This document shows, in pieces, positions 27,510 to 37,157 of a stretch of 64,000 nucleotides of DNA. The stretch covers positions 124,001 to 188,000 of the forward strand of contig JAWKNZ010000009.1 of NCBI GenBank assembly GCA_041391425.1, written 5' to 3'. This DNA is from JAWKNZ01 sp041391425 (lineage in GTDB: Bacteria; Bdellovibrionota_B; Oligoflexia; Oligoflexales; JAWKNZ01). The translations under genes and the position numbers were made by a program. Position 1 is the stretch's first letter. The number at the start of each line of letters is the position of its first letter. Below the pieces are notes generated by a model, which was given only the letters and a program-made list of their open reading frames with translations, had not been told where the DNA came from and made no database searches.

Positions 27510-28934
27510 TTAAGCACCACTAAAATGGAAGGAAAGAATAATATCTGCTCTATCAAAATCATTAATTGCGGCGAAGTTTGGATCCTCTTTGTCTGTATTG
27601 ATCCATGTGTATTGAGTATCAATGTCGATAGTATCCGTTATTTTGTATTTGATAGCAAAGCGTTCAATTAAATTTTGCATCGAATCCAAATTCATATGTG
27701 TATGTGAGATCATCAAGGTGTCCCGAAAAAAGGATTTGTTCCAAGTTAGTGCGCCAAAAGTCGTGTTGATATTTTCGTCCTCTACAAAATTTTCAATTAT
27801 TTGCCGATAGCTGACCTCTAAGGTGAAATTTCCAAGAGTATGGTGGCTAAAATCAAAGCCTAAAGACGAAGCTGTGGAATCTAAGTTGGTTATTCTTGGG
27901 CTTTTTTTTGTGTCGTTGACAAGTATATAACTTTGTTGAGGGAATTGTGGTAAGTATGCAAACTCTCCCTTCACTAATAAATGTTGAAAGTTTAGCTGTC
28001 CTGTTAGGCCTATTATTTCATAGTTTGGATACTCTGCTTGTAATTGGCCAAGATTGTCTGTTGAAAATAATGGGGAGCGTAAATGGAACTTACCAGTTAA
28101 TAATGCTATGGATAAACTAGAGCCTTCATAATTCCAACGAGCAGCGCCTTCCTCATTTTCAGGTTTTATTTCTATGGCTTCTGGAGTCAGCCTATAGGGG
28201 TGATTTAGCGAAGGGCGGCGGTCTAATTGTGGAAATGGGATATAGATTAAACTTAGCTGATTGTTTGTGCCCGCCCAAATATCAATGGCGGCTAAATCTT
28301 GCCCCAAACGTGCATCTGCTGGTTTTGAGAAAAATAGTTCGGCTTGGTTACTCGGAGTTACAACATCTACAACTGATAATAAGTCTTGCTTGCCCCAAAC
28401 AATAATTGTCCTACCTATGGTAAAGCTAATTGGACCTAGTGCTTTTTTGTAGTAGGCTTCTCTCAAAATGCTTTCTTCTGCACTTTCTTTTTGTAGCTCC
28501 TCTATATCTTTTTCTTGCTCGTAAGCGTAGTTATAGAAATATGATCCTTCAATATTGAGACTTCCGAGAAATCCACTCCAATTTAATTGCGAATTTATTG
28601 CAGGTCCTAATTCCATCCAGCGGGTTTCTTTGTCTTCGAATTGTCTCGCCAAATTTAAAGAAATATCACCCTTTATTGGTAGCAAAAGCTGAGATTTCTT
28701 TTTTGACCTCGTATTTTTTCTTCTTGGATATAGGTCTTTAGAGTTTTTTTGTATCGGAGGCTTGGTTTCTTCAAACTGCTTTGGTGTGTGCTCTGATTTA
28801 CTTTCTTCGCCAAAATCAAAGTCATCAGCGAAGCCTATAGATGAAGATAAGCTAAGGATTGATAAGCTTATAATATATAGGCTACAAAATTTATGTATGT
28901 GCTCTTTTAGGTTTGTTCTTAAGGGATAATTCAT
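27510..28934 (-). CDS. DUF1302-like outer-membrane protein
   Basis: The 474-residue protein has a signal region (IISLSILSLSSSIGFADD), a charged linker of about 60 residues rich in Lys and Pro, and then a long beta-rich domain. The DUF1302 hallmark is clear: GRTIIVWGKQDLLSVVDVV followed by PSNQAELFF. This family forms outer-membrane barrels and is found beside MMPL exporters and LolA-like proteins. It is the last gene of the minus-strand set MMPL, LolA-like, DUF1302 and lies 26 bases after the LolA-like gene. The likely role is delivery of a hydrophobic cargo to the outer membrane. Confidence 0.75.
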   Translation of the reverse strand: MNYPLRTNLKEHIHKFCSLYIISLSILSLSSSIGFADDFDFGEESKSEHTPKQFEETKPPIQKNSKDLYPRRKNTRSKKKSQLLLPIKGDISLNLARQFEDKETRWMELGPAINSQLNWSGFLGSLNIEGSYFYNYAYEQEKDIEELQKESAEESILREAYYKKALGPISFTIGRTIIVWGKQDLLSVVDVVTPSNQAELFFSKPADARLGQDLAAIDIWAGTNNQLSLIYIPFPQLDRRPSLNHPYRLTPEAIEIKPENEEGAARWNYEGSSLSIALLTGKFHLRSPLFSTDNLGQLQAEYPNYEIIGLTGQLNFQHLLVKGEFAYLPQFPQQSYILVNDTKKSPRITNLDSTASSLGFDFSHHTLGNFTLEVSYRQIIENFVEDENINTTFGALTWNKSFFRDTLMISHTHMNLDSMQNLIERFAIKYKITDTIDIDTQYTWINTDKEDPNFAAINDFDRADIILSFHFSGA

Positions 28935-28960
28935 TTTGATACAATTAATATTTATAGTTT

Positions 28961-29902
28961 TTAGCGAATTTTTTTCATTTCTTTATTGCGAAAGTCTTGG
29001 TCTTTTAGTGATCTCTGTGAGAGAAGTTGCTCAGAAAATTGAATGTTGATCTTTGACTCCATTGTTTTCATGAGACTCATTCTATTGTTTTTATGGTTAA
29101 CAATAATTTGTTGATGTGAAACCCAAATGCCTTTATCCAATTTTATGTCCTTAGTATAGAAGGTTTTAGCCAGACGATTTTGTTTGTCAAAAACTTCTGC
29201 TTTTAAAGCTATGTCTTTTTTCTTGTCTACCCAGAGCTTCGATTTTGCATACGAAGTTTCACTTTTTTTCTGTCCTATGGGAGACATTTCAATAACCCAA
29301 ACGTTGGCACCATCGACTTTATCCTCTCCGATTAATTTACTATTGAAATCTTCGAGATGTTTTTTTTCCATATCTTCATATGCTAGTTCCGATCCAAAAA
29401 AAGTTCCAGATTTTGGTCCTGATCCAGATTCGGATACGATTCTTTTCATTTTTTTTAATGCTGGTAGGTATATCCATTGATCAGAAGTTTTTTGGGATTT
29501 TTCATAATCGACCTGTAGAAAAGAGACTCCTTGATCTTGAGCAGGCTCTATAATTACACTTAAGTTTTTCTTAACATTGCCATTTTCTTGATCTTGTCCT
29601 AGGGATTCAAAAGTTTTCACTCTTTTACCGGCTCGGCAACTTCTTTTTCCCGTTTTATCTTCTGAATAGTCGCAGCTTATGAGTATAACTTTGTTATATG
29701 ACGAAGAACTAGATTTTCTATCTAGCATTTTTTTTGCGATTTCGTAGCCTTTTTTCTCAGCCTCTGTGTCATTAGATTTATTATCCTTTGCATATAAATT
29801 ATGGTTAGAGGATGACAAAAGTATAATTATTGATAATGTTGATATCTTGCAAAGAATTTTTATCTTGCTAAAGATTTTTAAATCCAAATAAGTATTTCTC
29901 AT
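28961..29902 (-). CDS. LolA-like outer membrane lipoprotein-sorting protein
   Basis: The 313-residue periplasmic protein has a signal segment (STLSIIILLSSSNHNLYA). The mature part holds a LolA-like half-barrel with the sequence QWIYLPALKKMKRIV, then SGTFFGSELAYEDM and ESKINIQ near the end. This is the arrangement of the LolA-like family that is encoded with MMPL transporters. It may carry lipid or another hydrophobic substrate through the periplasm. Its ATG overlaps the stop codon of the MMPL gene (TAATG), so the two are translated together. The cargo is unknown. Confidence 0.75.
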   Translation of the reverse strand: MRNTYLDLKIFSKIKILCKISTLSIIILLSSSNHNLYAKDNKSNDTEAEKKGYEIAKKMLDRKSSSSSYNKVILISCDYSEDKTGKRSCRAGKRVKTFESLGQDQENGNVKKNLSVIIEPAQDQGVSFLQVDYEKSQKTSDQWIYLPALKKMKRIVSESGSGPKSGTFFGSELAYEDMEKKHLEDFNSKLIGEDKVDGANVWVIEMSPIGQKKSETSYAKSKLWVDKKKDIALKAEVFDKQNRLAKTFYTKDIKLDKGIWVSHQQIIVNHKNNRMSLMKTMESKINIQFSEQLLSQRSLKDQDFRNKEMKKIR

Positions 29903-32439
29903 TATGATTCCTTTTCCTGAAAAGGCCTGCTTATGTGAATGAGTACAGGTAGTAAAAATAAATCTGCAAGTAACGCTGAAGTTACTGCCAGGCTTGAAAG
30001 GATACCAAAATTAGTTAGTGGTTTGTAAGCAGAAAATAAATAAACTAAATATCCTGCCATTAAAACAACGGTGGTCATTGTCATAGCACTTCCTACTTTC
30101 CTTAATGAAGAATCTATAGCGTCGCTCGAGCTTAATCCTTCTAATACTTCTGCACGATAATGGGTAAGGAAATGGATGGTATCATCTACAGCTATTCCAA
30201 TGGCGATAGGTACTACTAGTAACGTATCGTTATCTAATGGAATTCCCAGCCAACCAGCAGCACCCAGTACAATAATTATCGGGAAAACATTTGGAATCAT
30301 TGCGATAATTCCCATTTTTATAGACCCATATAGGAAAAATAGCATGATCGAAATGATAATGAGTGCAATGCTAAATGATTGGATTTGCGATGTAGCTATT
30401 AAAATTAGCAATTCGGTCATGAGTTGGATCCCGCCCGTATAGCGAATGTTAAATCCTGGCCTACTTTTTTTCAATGCTCCAAAATGCTTTGCTGCTAAGG
30501 ATTCGATTGCTTGTAGCAATATTTTATAATCATAGGTGCCTTTGCTGGGAACGCTAACGGTAATTCTTGCCACTTGCCAGTTATCTTCTACTAGTAGTTT
30601 TCGAGAAGTCGGATCTGCAGACTCAAAGTTAAATAGAACTTGTGAGACTTTTTTGTCGCTGTCTGGAATATGGTAGTTTTGATCGCTGCCATCAGTTAGA
30701 TTTTTGTAGCTTTCTTTGACTGCTTTTACAATTGATGAGGTTCGGTTCACAACATCTTTTTGCGATTGTTCTAATTCAGATGAAAAATTTTCAATTGCTT
30801 TTAAGACTTCTACAGATTTAACTCCATCAGCCTTCCCTGTGTCCACAAGTACATCCAATTGGGCGGTTCCACCAAAATATTTATCGATAATGCGATAACT
30901 TTTAACGATATCATAGTCGTCTTTAATCATCTCAACAAAGTTTGTATCTATATAGATATTTTTTATTCCTATGCCAATTGCAATTGCACTGAATGTGAAA
31001 ATAGCGATGATTATTTTTCTGTGATTTAAGGTGCGATCTCTGTGGCTAGCGAGAAATCTTGCTAACGAAGATGTATTTTGCATTTGTCTTTCATTAAGGC
31101 TAGGTGCCCAAAAACTTATAAAAATAGGCCATAGAAACAAGTTTAAGCTTAACGCGAGTAAGACCCCTATACCAGCAAAAAGGCCAAAATTTTGAATTGA
31201 GGGAATTGGGACAGCAAGAAAAGAAAATAACCCTGCCGCGGTAGTGGTGCTAGCAAGTAGGATAGGAATTCCTGATTTTTTATAGGTAGCATTGAGTGCC
31301 TCTTCGTTTTTATAATTTTGCCTTTGAAAGAAGCCATAGCCAGACATGATATGTATAGATGTCGCCATTGATACAGCCAGTAAAAGTATGACTATTATGT
31401 TGATCATGAACGTCATTTCAAGTCCGGTCCATCCTATAAGGCCTATGGTCCAGAAAATAGCACTTATTAATATGATCGATGGCCATACCATTGCAGAAAG
31501 TGACCGATAGATTATGATCATCACAATCCATATGATGACAAGTGATAGGAATCCATAAAGCCCCAATTCTTTTATGATTACATCGGAAAAGAAAGTCATG
31601 ATAATTGGATTCCCTGAGAGATAATAATCAAAATTATCTTGCCATTCAGAATCTTGAAATATTTTTTCAAATTCACGCACAAAAACAGAGTATTGATCCA
31701 TTTGTACGGATTCCATTAAGGGGATTTCATCTAGAGTTAAGATTTTTTTCACATTTTTTTGATTATCTAAGTCGAAATCAAATTCGCTTTCAGATGTTAT
31801 GGTTTTATCATTTTGTTTATTTTCATCGTTTTGATTTATTACCTTTGAGGAAAAGTCAGTTAGTAATAGCATTACGCCAAATTGGGAATCTTTGGATATG
31901 AATTGGCCGGGAAAATCTGGATGATTTTGAGCTAGTTGGCGTAATAAATCAGATTCTGCTTGTGTTTGAGGTAGGTTTTTACCAATAAATGGTCTGCTAA
32001 GAAGGGTGTCATTTTTGCTTTCTAAGTAATCCGCAGAAATGATTGAACGCACACGTACAATTCGACTTATTTTTGACCCAGTGATATTACGCTTGCGATT
32101 TATCTCATCTTCTATTTTGCTGAGAATTTTTAAAGACTTTTCCGAAAAGACATCACCATCTTTTGGTTTAAACATAACAAGTATAAATTCGTCCGAACCA
32201 TATATATACTTTAACCAGTTGTAATTTTTTAAAGTTTTATCTTCTTTGGTGAAAAACGCGTCGAATGCTTGATTAATTTTAAACTTTGGTACACCGGCTA
32301 AAAAGAATATTGTGATTGCAAGGTAGATGAATAAGTTTTTCCATCGGTGTTTGATAATTATACTTGGTAGCTTAGCAAGCAAAGTGGAGAGCGAAAGTAA
32401 GTATTTATCGGTCCAACTTGTTGAAGGCTTTTGTTTCAC
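29902..32439 (-). CDS. RND superfamily / MMPL-type exporter
   Basis: An 845-residue inner-membrane transporter with the two-fold RND layout. It has a first helix near residue 35, then a large periplasmic loop (SDEFILVMFKPKDGDVFSE). Five helices follow at about 285-450 with the motif LAVSMATSIHIM in helix 4. A second single helix and loop (YFGGTAQLDVLVDTG) come next, and a second set of helices closes with VAIGIAVDDTIHFL, the sterol-sensing-like signature that carries the proton-relay acidic pair DD. Transport should use the proton gradient. The operon with a LolA-like and a DUF1302 protein suggests lipid export to the outer membrane, which is inferred. Confidence 0.88.
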   Translation of the reverse strand: MKQKPSTSWTDKYLLSLSTLLAKLPSIIIKHRWKNLFIYLAITIFFLAGVPKFKINQAFDAFFTKEDKTLKNYNWLKYIYGSDEFILVMFKPKDGDVFSEKSLKILSKIEDEINRKRNITGSKISRIVRVRSIISADYLESKNDTLLSRPFIGKNLPQTQAESDLLRQLAQNHPDFPGQFISKDSQFGVMLLLTDFSSKVINQNDENKQNDKTITSESEFDFDLDNQKNVKKILTLDEIPLMESVQMDQYSVFVREFEKIFQDSEWQDNFDYYLSGNPIIMTFFSDVIIKELGLYGFLSLVIIWIVMIIIYRSLSAMVWPSIILISAIFWTIGLIGWTGLEMTFMINIIVILLLAVSMATSIHIMSGYGFFQRQNYKNEEALNATYKKSGIPILLASTTTAAGLFSFLAVPIPSIQNFGLFAGIGVLLALSLNLFLWPIFISFWAPSLNERQMQNTSSLARFLASHRDRTLNHRKIIIAIFTFSAIAIGIGIKNIYIDTNFVEMIKDDYDIVKSYRIIDKYFGGTAQLDVLVDTGKADGVKSVEVLKAIENFSSELEQSQKDVVNRTSSIVKAVKESYKNLTDGSDQNYHIPDSDKKVSQVLFNFESADPTSRKLLVEDNWQVARITVSVPSKGTYDYKILLQAIESLAAKHFGALKKSRPGFNIRYTGGIQLMTELLILIATSQIQSFSIALIIISIMLFFLYGSIKMGIIAMIPNVFPIIIVLGAAGWLGIPLDNDTLLVVPIAIGIAVDDTIHFLTHYRAEVLEGLSSSDAIDSSLRKVGSAMTMTTVVLMAGYLVYLFSAYKPLTNFGILSSLAVTSALLADLFLLPVLIHISRPFQEKES

Positions 32440-32555
32440 TTTTGTTAAATCCTCATCTTTAGAGGGGAAAAATTTCTGTGCTCCGTTCTAATTATTCGAC
32501 AAATCAAATAAGTTCTTTAATACACGGAAATAGATTATTTAGAAGCCGACAAAAT

Positions 32556-33617
32556 TTAATTGCTAATTTTTTTTAGAAACTTATCATTGAGTGAATATTT
32601 CTGTGTTATTTCTCCTACTAATTGGCTTGTTTTTTTCTCATTTAAATCAAACTTTTGTAGTAAGAAATTTAGGTGGCGATGATCTATCTGCTCTGGGTGT
32701 AATAATACCCAATGTGCTAGTTGATTTGCTAGGGCGACGATGTCGCATGGTTGGATGAATTTGCTGACTCTTTTTAACTGGTATGTATGGTGCGATTGGA
32801 TTGCCATAGAGGCTGCTTCTGGCAACCCCCAAAAGGCAGCTGCAATTTCACCTAAAACTCGGTGGTCATAAAAGTTTCTTTTCTTTTCCGACTCTAACCA
32901 GGTCATTTTTTTTTGTGGTGTATTAATATCCGACTGAATAATATCGACTTGATCTGGGTAATAATAGGCTGCAATAATTTTCCCTATATTGGCTAAAAAT
33001 CCTGCAGTATAGGCTTCGAAAGGATCATATTTGTGGTATTTATAAGATAAAAGCTCTGAAATCCATGCTGTATATTGAGCTTGTTTCCAGAAATCTGAGG
33101 GATTAAATACTTTCGTTTGTACTTTTATTGATTGTATGAATGCTATAAGTAGTACACTTTCAATCTTATGAGGCCCTAAAAAGACAATGGCATCTAATAA
33201 CTGTCCTTCTTTGGCTTTATATTGGGCAATTGGCTCTTTTCTTAAGTGATTTGCTAAGTCAATAATTTTGAGGGCGAGTAGAGGTTCGGACTTTAATTGC
33301 TTTTCAATAAGTCGCATGTCAATATCATAATTCTCTAGCATTCCCTGAATGATCATTAGCTTTTCTTTGATATGTGGAAGTTTATTCCTTTTTTGTAATT
33401 CATGAAAAATACCGGCATTTTTTTCTCCAAGCTTTGTTTTTAAGTTGTACCAAGGATAATTTCCTTTGATCAATACAAGAGTAGAGCCGCATGAGCAATT
33501 AAACCATAGGTTTTCTTCAGAGCATACACGCCATCTAGAAGTAGAGCGTAAAAAATCTTCTTTTTTCGCATATACTCTCTTACAACTAGAACAGATTTTT
33601 ATTTTAAAAGATGTCAT
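32556..33617 (-). CDS. HDOD-domain signalling protein with N-terminal zinc ribbon
   Basis: Start taken at ATG 33617 (MTSFKIKICSSCKRVYAKK); an open frame extends to 33695. The first 70 residues hold a metal-binding ribbon (CSSC and later CSEENLWFNCSC). The HDOD domain covers about residues 90-290: HIKEKLMIIQG, LALKIIDLANHL, DAIVFLGPHKIESVLLIA, AYTAGFLANIGKIIAAYYY and AAAFWGLPEAASMAIQSHH. HDOD proteins lack full HD catalysis and act in bacterial signalling and motility. It lies 116 bases upstream of the MMPL gene on the same strand. A deleted paralogue (33721-33941) lies just upstream. Confidence 0.8.
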   Translation of the reverse strand: MTSFKIKICSSCKRVYAKKEDFLRSTSRWRVCSEENLWFNCSCGSTLVLIKGNYPWYNLKTKLGEKNAGIFHELQKRNKLPHIKEKLMIIQGMLENYDIDMRLIEKQLKSEPLLALKIIDLANHLRKEPIAQYKAKEGQLLDAIVFLGPHKIESVLLIAFIQSIKVQTKVFNPSDFWKQAQYTAWISELLSYKYHKYDPFEAYTAGFLANIGKIIAAYYYPDQVDIIQSDINTPQKKMTWLESEKKRNFYDHRVLGEIAAAFWGLPEAASMAIQSHHTYQLKRVSKFIQPCDIVALANQLAHWVLLHPEQIDHRHLNFLLQKFDLNEKKTSQLVGEITQKYSLNDKFLKKISN

Positions 33618-33720
33618 GATATCTACTAGGCTCAAGTCAATATAAAGGCCTATCGGTAGGTTAGTGGTATATTTAAACTGAAAATTTTTCTTCAATTATG
33701 CTTTTGACAAGATCGTTGAG

Positions 33721-33941
33721 TTATGGCTCTGAAATTCTAAACTTATCGTATATGCTTTGAAGTAGTTCGTCGTCAATTTGTGTGGGAGATAAATTGATCC
33801 AGTGCATGAGCTGATTTGCTACAGAAGTAACTTCGCTTCATTGGAGCAAACTCTTCAACGATTTGTATGGGTGAGAAAATCATATTCATTAATAAAAGTT
33901 CTCTTACAATTGTTGCAAACTTTTTTAGAGTGTTTAGTCAT
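33721..33941 (-). pseudogene. Internally deleted HDOD paralogue remnant
   Basis: ATG 33941 opens KVCNNCKRTFINEYDFL, the same zinc ribbon as the neighbour at 32556, then reads THTNR, TGA, RVCSNE. The TGA sits where the neighbour has Trp. After a deletion of most of the HDOD domain the sequence resumes as ANQLMHWINLSPTQIDDELL, matching the neighbour's C-terminal ANQLAHWVLLHPEQID, and stops at 33721. A tandem duplicate that lost its middle is the simplest reading. The flanking 33942-34120 shows nothing recognisable. Confidence 0.75.
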
Positions 33942-34122
33942 TGCTTGACAACCTAATGAGTTGCGGTCTGTGTGGCAACAGGGGTTATGAAGGTATCTGC
34001 TATTTTAGCAATATCTAGATTTAAAATATAGTTGCTTTTAAATGAAATGATCATGGCTAAATGGCCGATTGGGTGTGATTTGTTGCTCTGCAGCTTTGTT
34101 GAAGAATTTTAAGATGGTAAAG

Positions 34123-34157
34123 CCTTAGCCCATAGTGGCAATTTCTGTGGGCTAAGG
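34123..34157 (-). terminator. Hairpin downstream of ahcY
   Basis: Thirteen bases (CCTTAGCCCATAG) pair with CTGTGGGCTAAGG around a 9-base loop, about 60 bases past the ahcY stop. The T run on the minus side is weak, so it may be a partly Rho-dependent end. Confidence 0.5.
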
Positions 34158-34215
34158 ATTTTGTTACGTAAATATTACGTTAACAAAATAACTGGTGCAT
34201 ATTGGGATTTTGCTT

Positions 34216-35574
34216 TTAGTATTTATAGCTCTCTGTTTTAAATGGACCAGCTACAGGCACATTAATATATCTTGCTTGTGCTTCAGTGAGCTTAGTTAAT
34301 ACACCACCAAAACCTGAAACCATATTTGCGGCAACTTCTTCATCAAGTTTTTTAGGTAACACTTTAACGTATATTGGTTCCTTGTTGACTTGATTATTCC
34401 AAGCGGCTTTGTAAAGGTGCATTTGTGCAAGCACTTGATTTGCAAATGAGCCATCCATAATGCGGCTTGGGTGTCCAGTTGCATTGCCTAAGTTGACTAA
34501 TCTTCCTTCAGAGAGCAAAATAAGGAAATCATTTTTTTCTCGGCCTCGCAGTATTTTGTGCACTTGTGGTTTTACTTCGACCCATTCGTAATTTTTCCGC
34601 ATAAAATCTGTATCGATTTCATTATCGAAGTGTCCAATGTTGCAGATAATTGCCCCTGGTTTGACGGTTTGAATTACATTTTTATCACATACATTGATAT
34701 TGCCTGTTGTTGTGACAACGAGATCAACTTTATGCAATAACTCAGTATTCATGTCCTCAATTTTACCGGTATTGATACCGTTTCTATAAGGAGAGACAAC
34801 CTCAAAGCCGTCCATACATGCTTGCATTGCGCATATGGGATCGATTTCACTGATGGCAACAATCATGCCTTCTTGTCTTAAGCTTTGTGCTGAACCCTTA
34901 CCAACATCTCCATAGCCTATGACTAAGGCTTTTTTACCGGAGAGCAACATGTCAGTCCCTCTTTTAATGGCATCATTCAGGCTATGACGGCAACCATACT
35001 TGTTGTCATTTTTTGATTTTGTCACTGAGTCATTAACATTGATTGCTGGGACTTTTAAGGTGCCTTTTTCTAACATTTCGAGTAGGCGGTGTACGCCAGT
35101 CGTTGTTTCTTCAGTAATACCATGAATATTTTCAAGAAGCTGTGGATACTTTTCGTGAACCATTTGAGTTAGATCACCACCGTCATCTAAGATCATATTG
35201 GCTTCCCATGGCTTGCCATTTTTCAATATAGTCTGCTCAATGCACCATTCACCTTCTTCTACTGTTTGGCCTTTCCAAGCATAAACCGCAGTTCCGTTTG
35301 CAGCAATTGCTGCAGCTGCATGATCTTGAGTTGAAAAAATATTACACGACGACCAACGAACTTCTGCGCCTAAGGCTTGTAGAGTTTCAATGAGTACAGC
35401 TGTTTGTACCGTCATATGGATGCAGCCAAGTATTTTAGCTCCTGCTAAAGGCTTTTCACTTTGATATTTTTGTCGAAGAGCCATTAATGCGGGCATTTCA
35501 TTTTCTGCCAGTTCAATTTCTCGTCGACCAAAGTCAGCAAGGCTAATGTCCGCTATCTTGTAATCATTTGTCAT
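34216..35574 (-). CDS. ahcY: Adenosylhomocysteinase
   Basis: Splits S-adenosylhomocysteine to adenosine and homocysteine, relieving inhibition of methyltransferases. The 452 residues show ILGCIHMTVQTAVLIETL, WSSCNIFSTQDHAAAA, ILDDGGDLT, GITEETTTGVHRL, the catalytic block with VNDSVTKSKNDNKYGCRHS, and the NAD site GYGDVGKGSAQSLR. The C-terminal HPSRIMDGSFANQ and the KTESYKY ending, which reaches into the neighbouring subunit, are present. It is 76 bases downstream of a SahR-type regulator on the same strand and probably shares its promoter and control. Confidence 0.97.
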   Translation of the reverse strand: MTNDYKIADISLADFGRREIELAENEMPALMALRQKYQSEKPLAGAKILGCIHMTVQTAVLIETLQALGAEVRWSSCNIFSTQDHAAAAIAANGTAVYAWKGQTVEEGEWCIEQTILKNGKPWEANMILDDGGDLTQMVHEKYPQLLENIHGITEETTTGVHRLLEMLEKGTLKVPAINVNDSVTKSKNDNKYGCRHSLNDAIKRGTDMLLSGKKALVIGYGDVGKGSAQSLRQEGMIVAISEIDPICAMQACMDGFEVVSPYRNGINTGKIEDMNTELLHKVDLVVTTTGNINVCDKNVIQTVKPGAIICNIGHFDNEIDTDFMRKNYEWVEVKPQVHKILRGREKNDFLILLSEGRLVNLGNATGHPSRIMDGSFANQVLAQMHLYKAAWNNQVNKEPIYVKVLPKKLDEEVAANMVSGFGGVLTKLTEAQARYINVPVAGPFKTESYKY

Positions 35575-35650
35575 AAATCCATCCTTTCATAATTTATTTT
35601 AAAATAAAATCCATTGTGAAGCCTAAAGCATTGGCCCAAAATGCGTTCTC

Positions 35651-36700
35651 TTAAGACTGATTAATTTTCTTGTTTTTGTTATCTAGATATACTTTCATTT
35701 GTATTTGAAATCCGTTTTTAAATCCTAAGAAGATTTCCTGTTCAAGAGTAAAATGATTCGCTTGAGCCCAATGATCTAAATCTTGTGGTTTGAATCCTAG
35801 CCATAAATCACCACACATTTCTTTAACCCATTGTTGATTGTGTTCACACAACTCAATTAAAACTAACTTACCATTTGCATTTAAAATATCGTGGGCAGTG
35901 GTAAAAAATTCTTCCGGTATGGGTAAATGATGAAGGACCATATTGAGTATCAAAAGGTCGACTTTTATGTTATTTGAATAGGCAGTATGAGGCTCTCCTA
36001 AGATAAATTTAACTTTTTTAAGCATTTCTTTGTTTTTAGAGATAGATTTTTCTGCTCTTTTTAACATTTCGTTGGAGTTATCCAGAGCGTATATCAAGTT
36101 AAATTTACTTGTTAAATGCGAAAGCAACTCTCCTTCGCCTGGTCCGATTTCCATGGCGCTGTTGAATTTTGGAAGTGTTATCTTTTCTAAAAGCTCTTCC
36201 ACGACGGTAGCATATTGGCCATAAGTTGCTATCTGTCCTTGCCGCTCTAAAAACTTAGTAGCGTTTTTATTGAAAAACTCTCGCGATGCATCTGCGCGTG
36301 CTTGATGCGCTTGTTCAATACGACTTGCAGTTTCTTGATCTAAGGGTATTTGATCTATAGAAGCAAATAGAGTATGAATTAAAGCTTTATACGGTTTTGT
36401 ATTATTTGCAGTGTTACTACTAATAGTACTGCGTCGATAAAAAAGTGAATTACCTTCACGCCGGCAATCTATTAATTCTGCTCTTGATAAAATCTTTAAG
36501 TGATGGCTCATACTGGGCTGGGCAATTGTAAATATATTTGCGAGCTCTTGTACACTAAAAGAATCACGCTGCATGACCTTCAATATTTCTAGCCTAATTG
36601 GATCTGCGGCGGCTTTTAGTATATGAGATAGGTCAATTTTTGTAAAAAGAGACTGAGAATTTTTTTTTTCATGGTGTTCTTTTGTGGTCAGATTTTGCAT
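35651..36700 (-). CDS. ArsR-family regulator fused to SAM methyltransferase, SahR-like
   Basis: The 349 residues begin with an ArsR winged helix (about 25-105: ILKAAADPIRLEILKVM, FTIAQPSMSHHLKILSRAEL, EGNSLFYRR). A class I methyltransferase domain follows with the SAM motif AMEIGPGEGELLSHL and a VDLLILNMVLHHLP motif. This fusion beside ahcY matches SahR, a regulator of the methionine cycle that senses S-adenosylhomocysteine in Proteobacteria. No metal-binding cysteines are seen in the HTH part. It lies upstream of ahcY and behind a long perfect inverted repeat (36791-36834), the likely operator. Confidence 0.85.
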   Translation of the reverse strand: MQNLTTKEHHEKKNSQSLFTKIDLSHILKAAADPIRLEILKVMQRDSFSVQELANIFTIAQPSMSHHLKILSRAELIDCRREGNSLFYRRSTISSNTANNTKPYKALIHTLFASIDQIPLDQETASRIEQAHQARADASREFFNKNATKFLERQGQIATYGQYATVVEELLEKITLPKFNSAMEIGPGEGELLSHLTSKFNLIYALDNSNEMLKRAEKSISKNKEMLKKVKFILGEPHTAYSNNIKVDLLILNMVLHHLPIPEEFFTTAHDILNANGKLVLIELCEHNQQWVKEMCGDLWLGFKPQDLDHWAQANHFTLEQEIFLGFKNGFQIQMKVYLDNKNKKINQS

Positions 36701-36790
36701 GAATTTCTCTAGTTTATTCTTTCCCCAGCCTAATGGCCCCGTTGGTTTCGACTATTTTAAATAGTTTGACTGCTCTGCCGCTTAAGTAAA

Positions 36791-36834
36791 ACCTATATTG
36801 AAATATTTGTATATAGAAAAATTTCAATATAGGT
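36791..36834 (-). promoter_or_regulatory. Candidate SahR-type operator (14-bp inverted repeat)
   Basis: ACCTATATTGAAAT at 36791-36804 is repeated as its exact complement at 36821-36834, with a 16-base AT-rich spacer. It lies about 90 bases upstream of the regulator ATG. A second, smaller palindrome (ACTATTTTAAATAGT) lies nearer, around 36750-36764. The rest of the gap to mscS (36835-37157) is AT-rich without recognisable features. Confidence 0.5.
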
Positions 36835-37157
36835 CTAATTGTTATTTTATTAATAATTATAAATAGATAGTAAATTTTTTGTTTTTAAAAAGTGGTCTAA
36901 TATGTCACGTATTATGGGACAAGGTATTGGAGTTGTATTCCTAAAGTGAGAGTTTTTTGGCATTGAAGAGGTAAACGTCTTTAGGAAGTAGTTACGATCA
37001 AGCCGTGATCAATCTATTTCTAGCCGTAGAACTCGGTTGCTTAGCTAAGAAATGGTTAAGGGGCTTGCTTTTATCTGTAGTATTTTCTCTAAAATGGTGG
37101 TAAGGGCGAGTTTCTGGTAGGTAGAGGGTAGAAATATTATAAAGGACTTGTGTGGCT

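Noticed and set aside
19473..33941. TGA read as an amino acid: it sits at Trp positions in the ung and HDOD relics and inside fliD
   Set aside because: TGA ends hoxH in a coupled GTGA junction, Trp is written TGG in intact genes, and the ung and HDOD copies have other lesions. Nonsense mutation is simpler.
35575..35650. SAH riboswitch before ahcY
   Set aside because: The 76-base gap shows no matching stem arrangement, and regulation by the adjacent SahR-like protein is a sufficient explanation.
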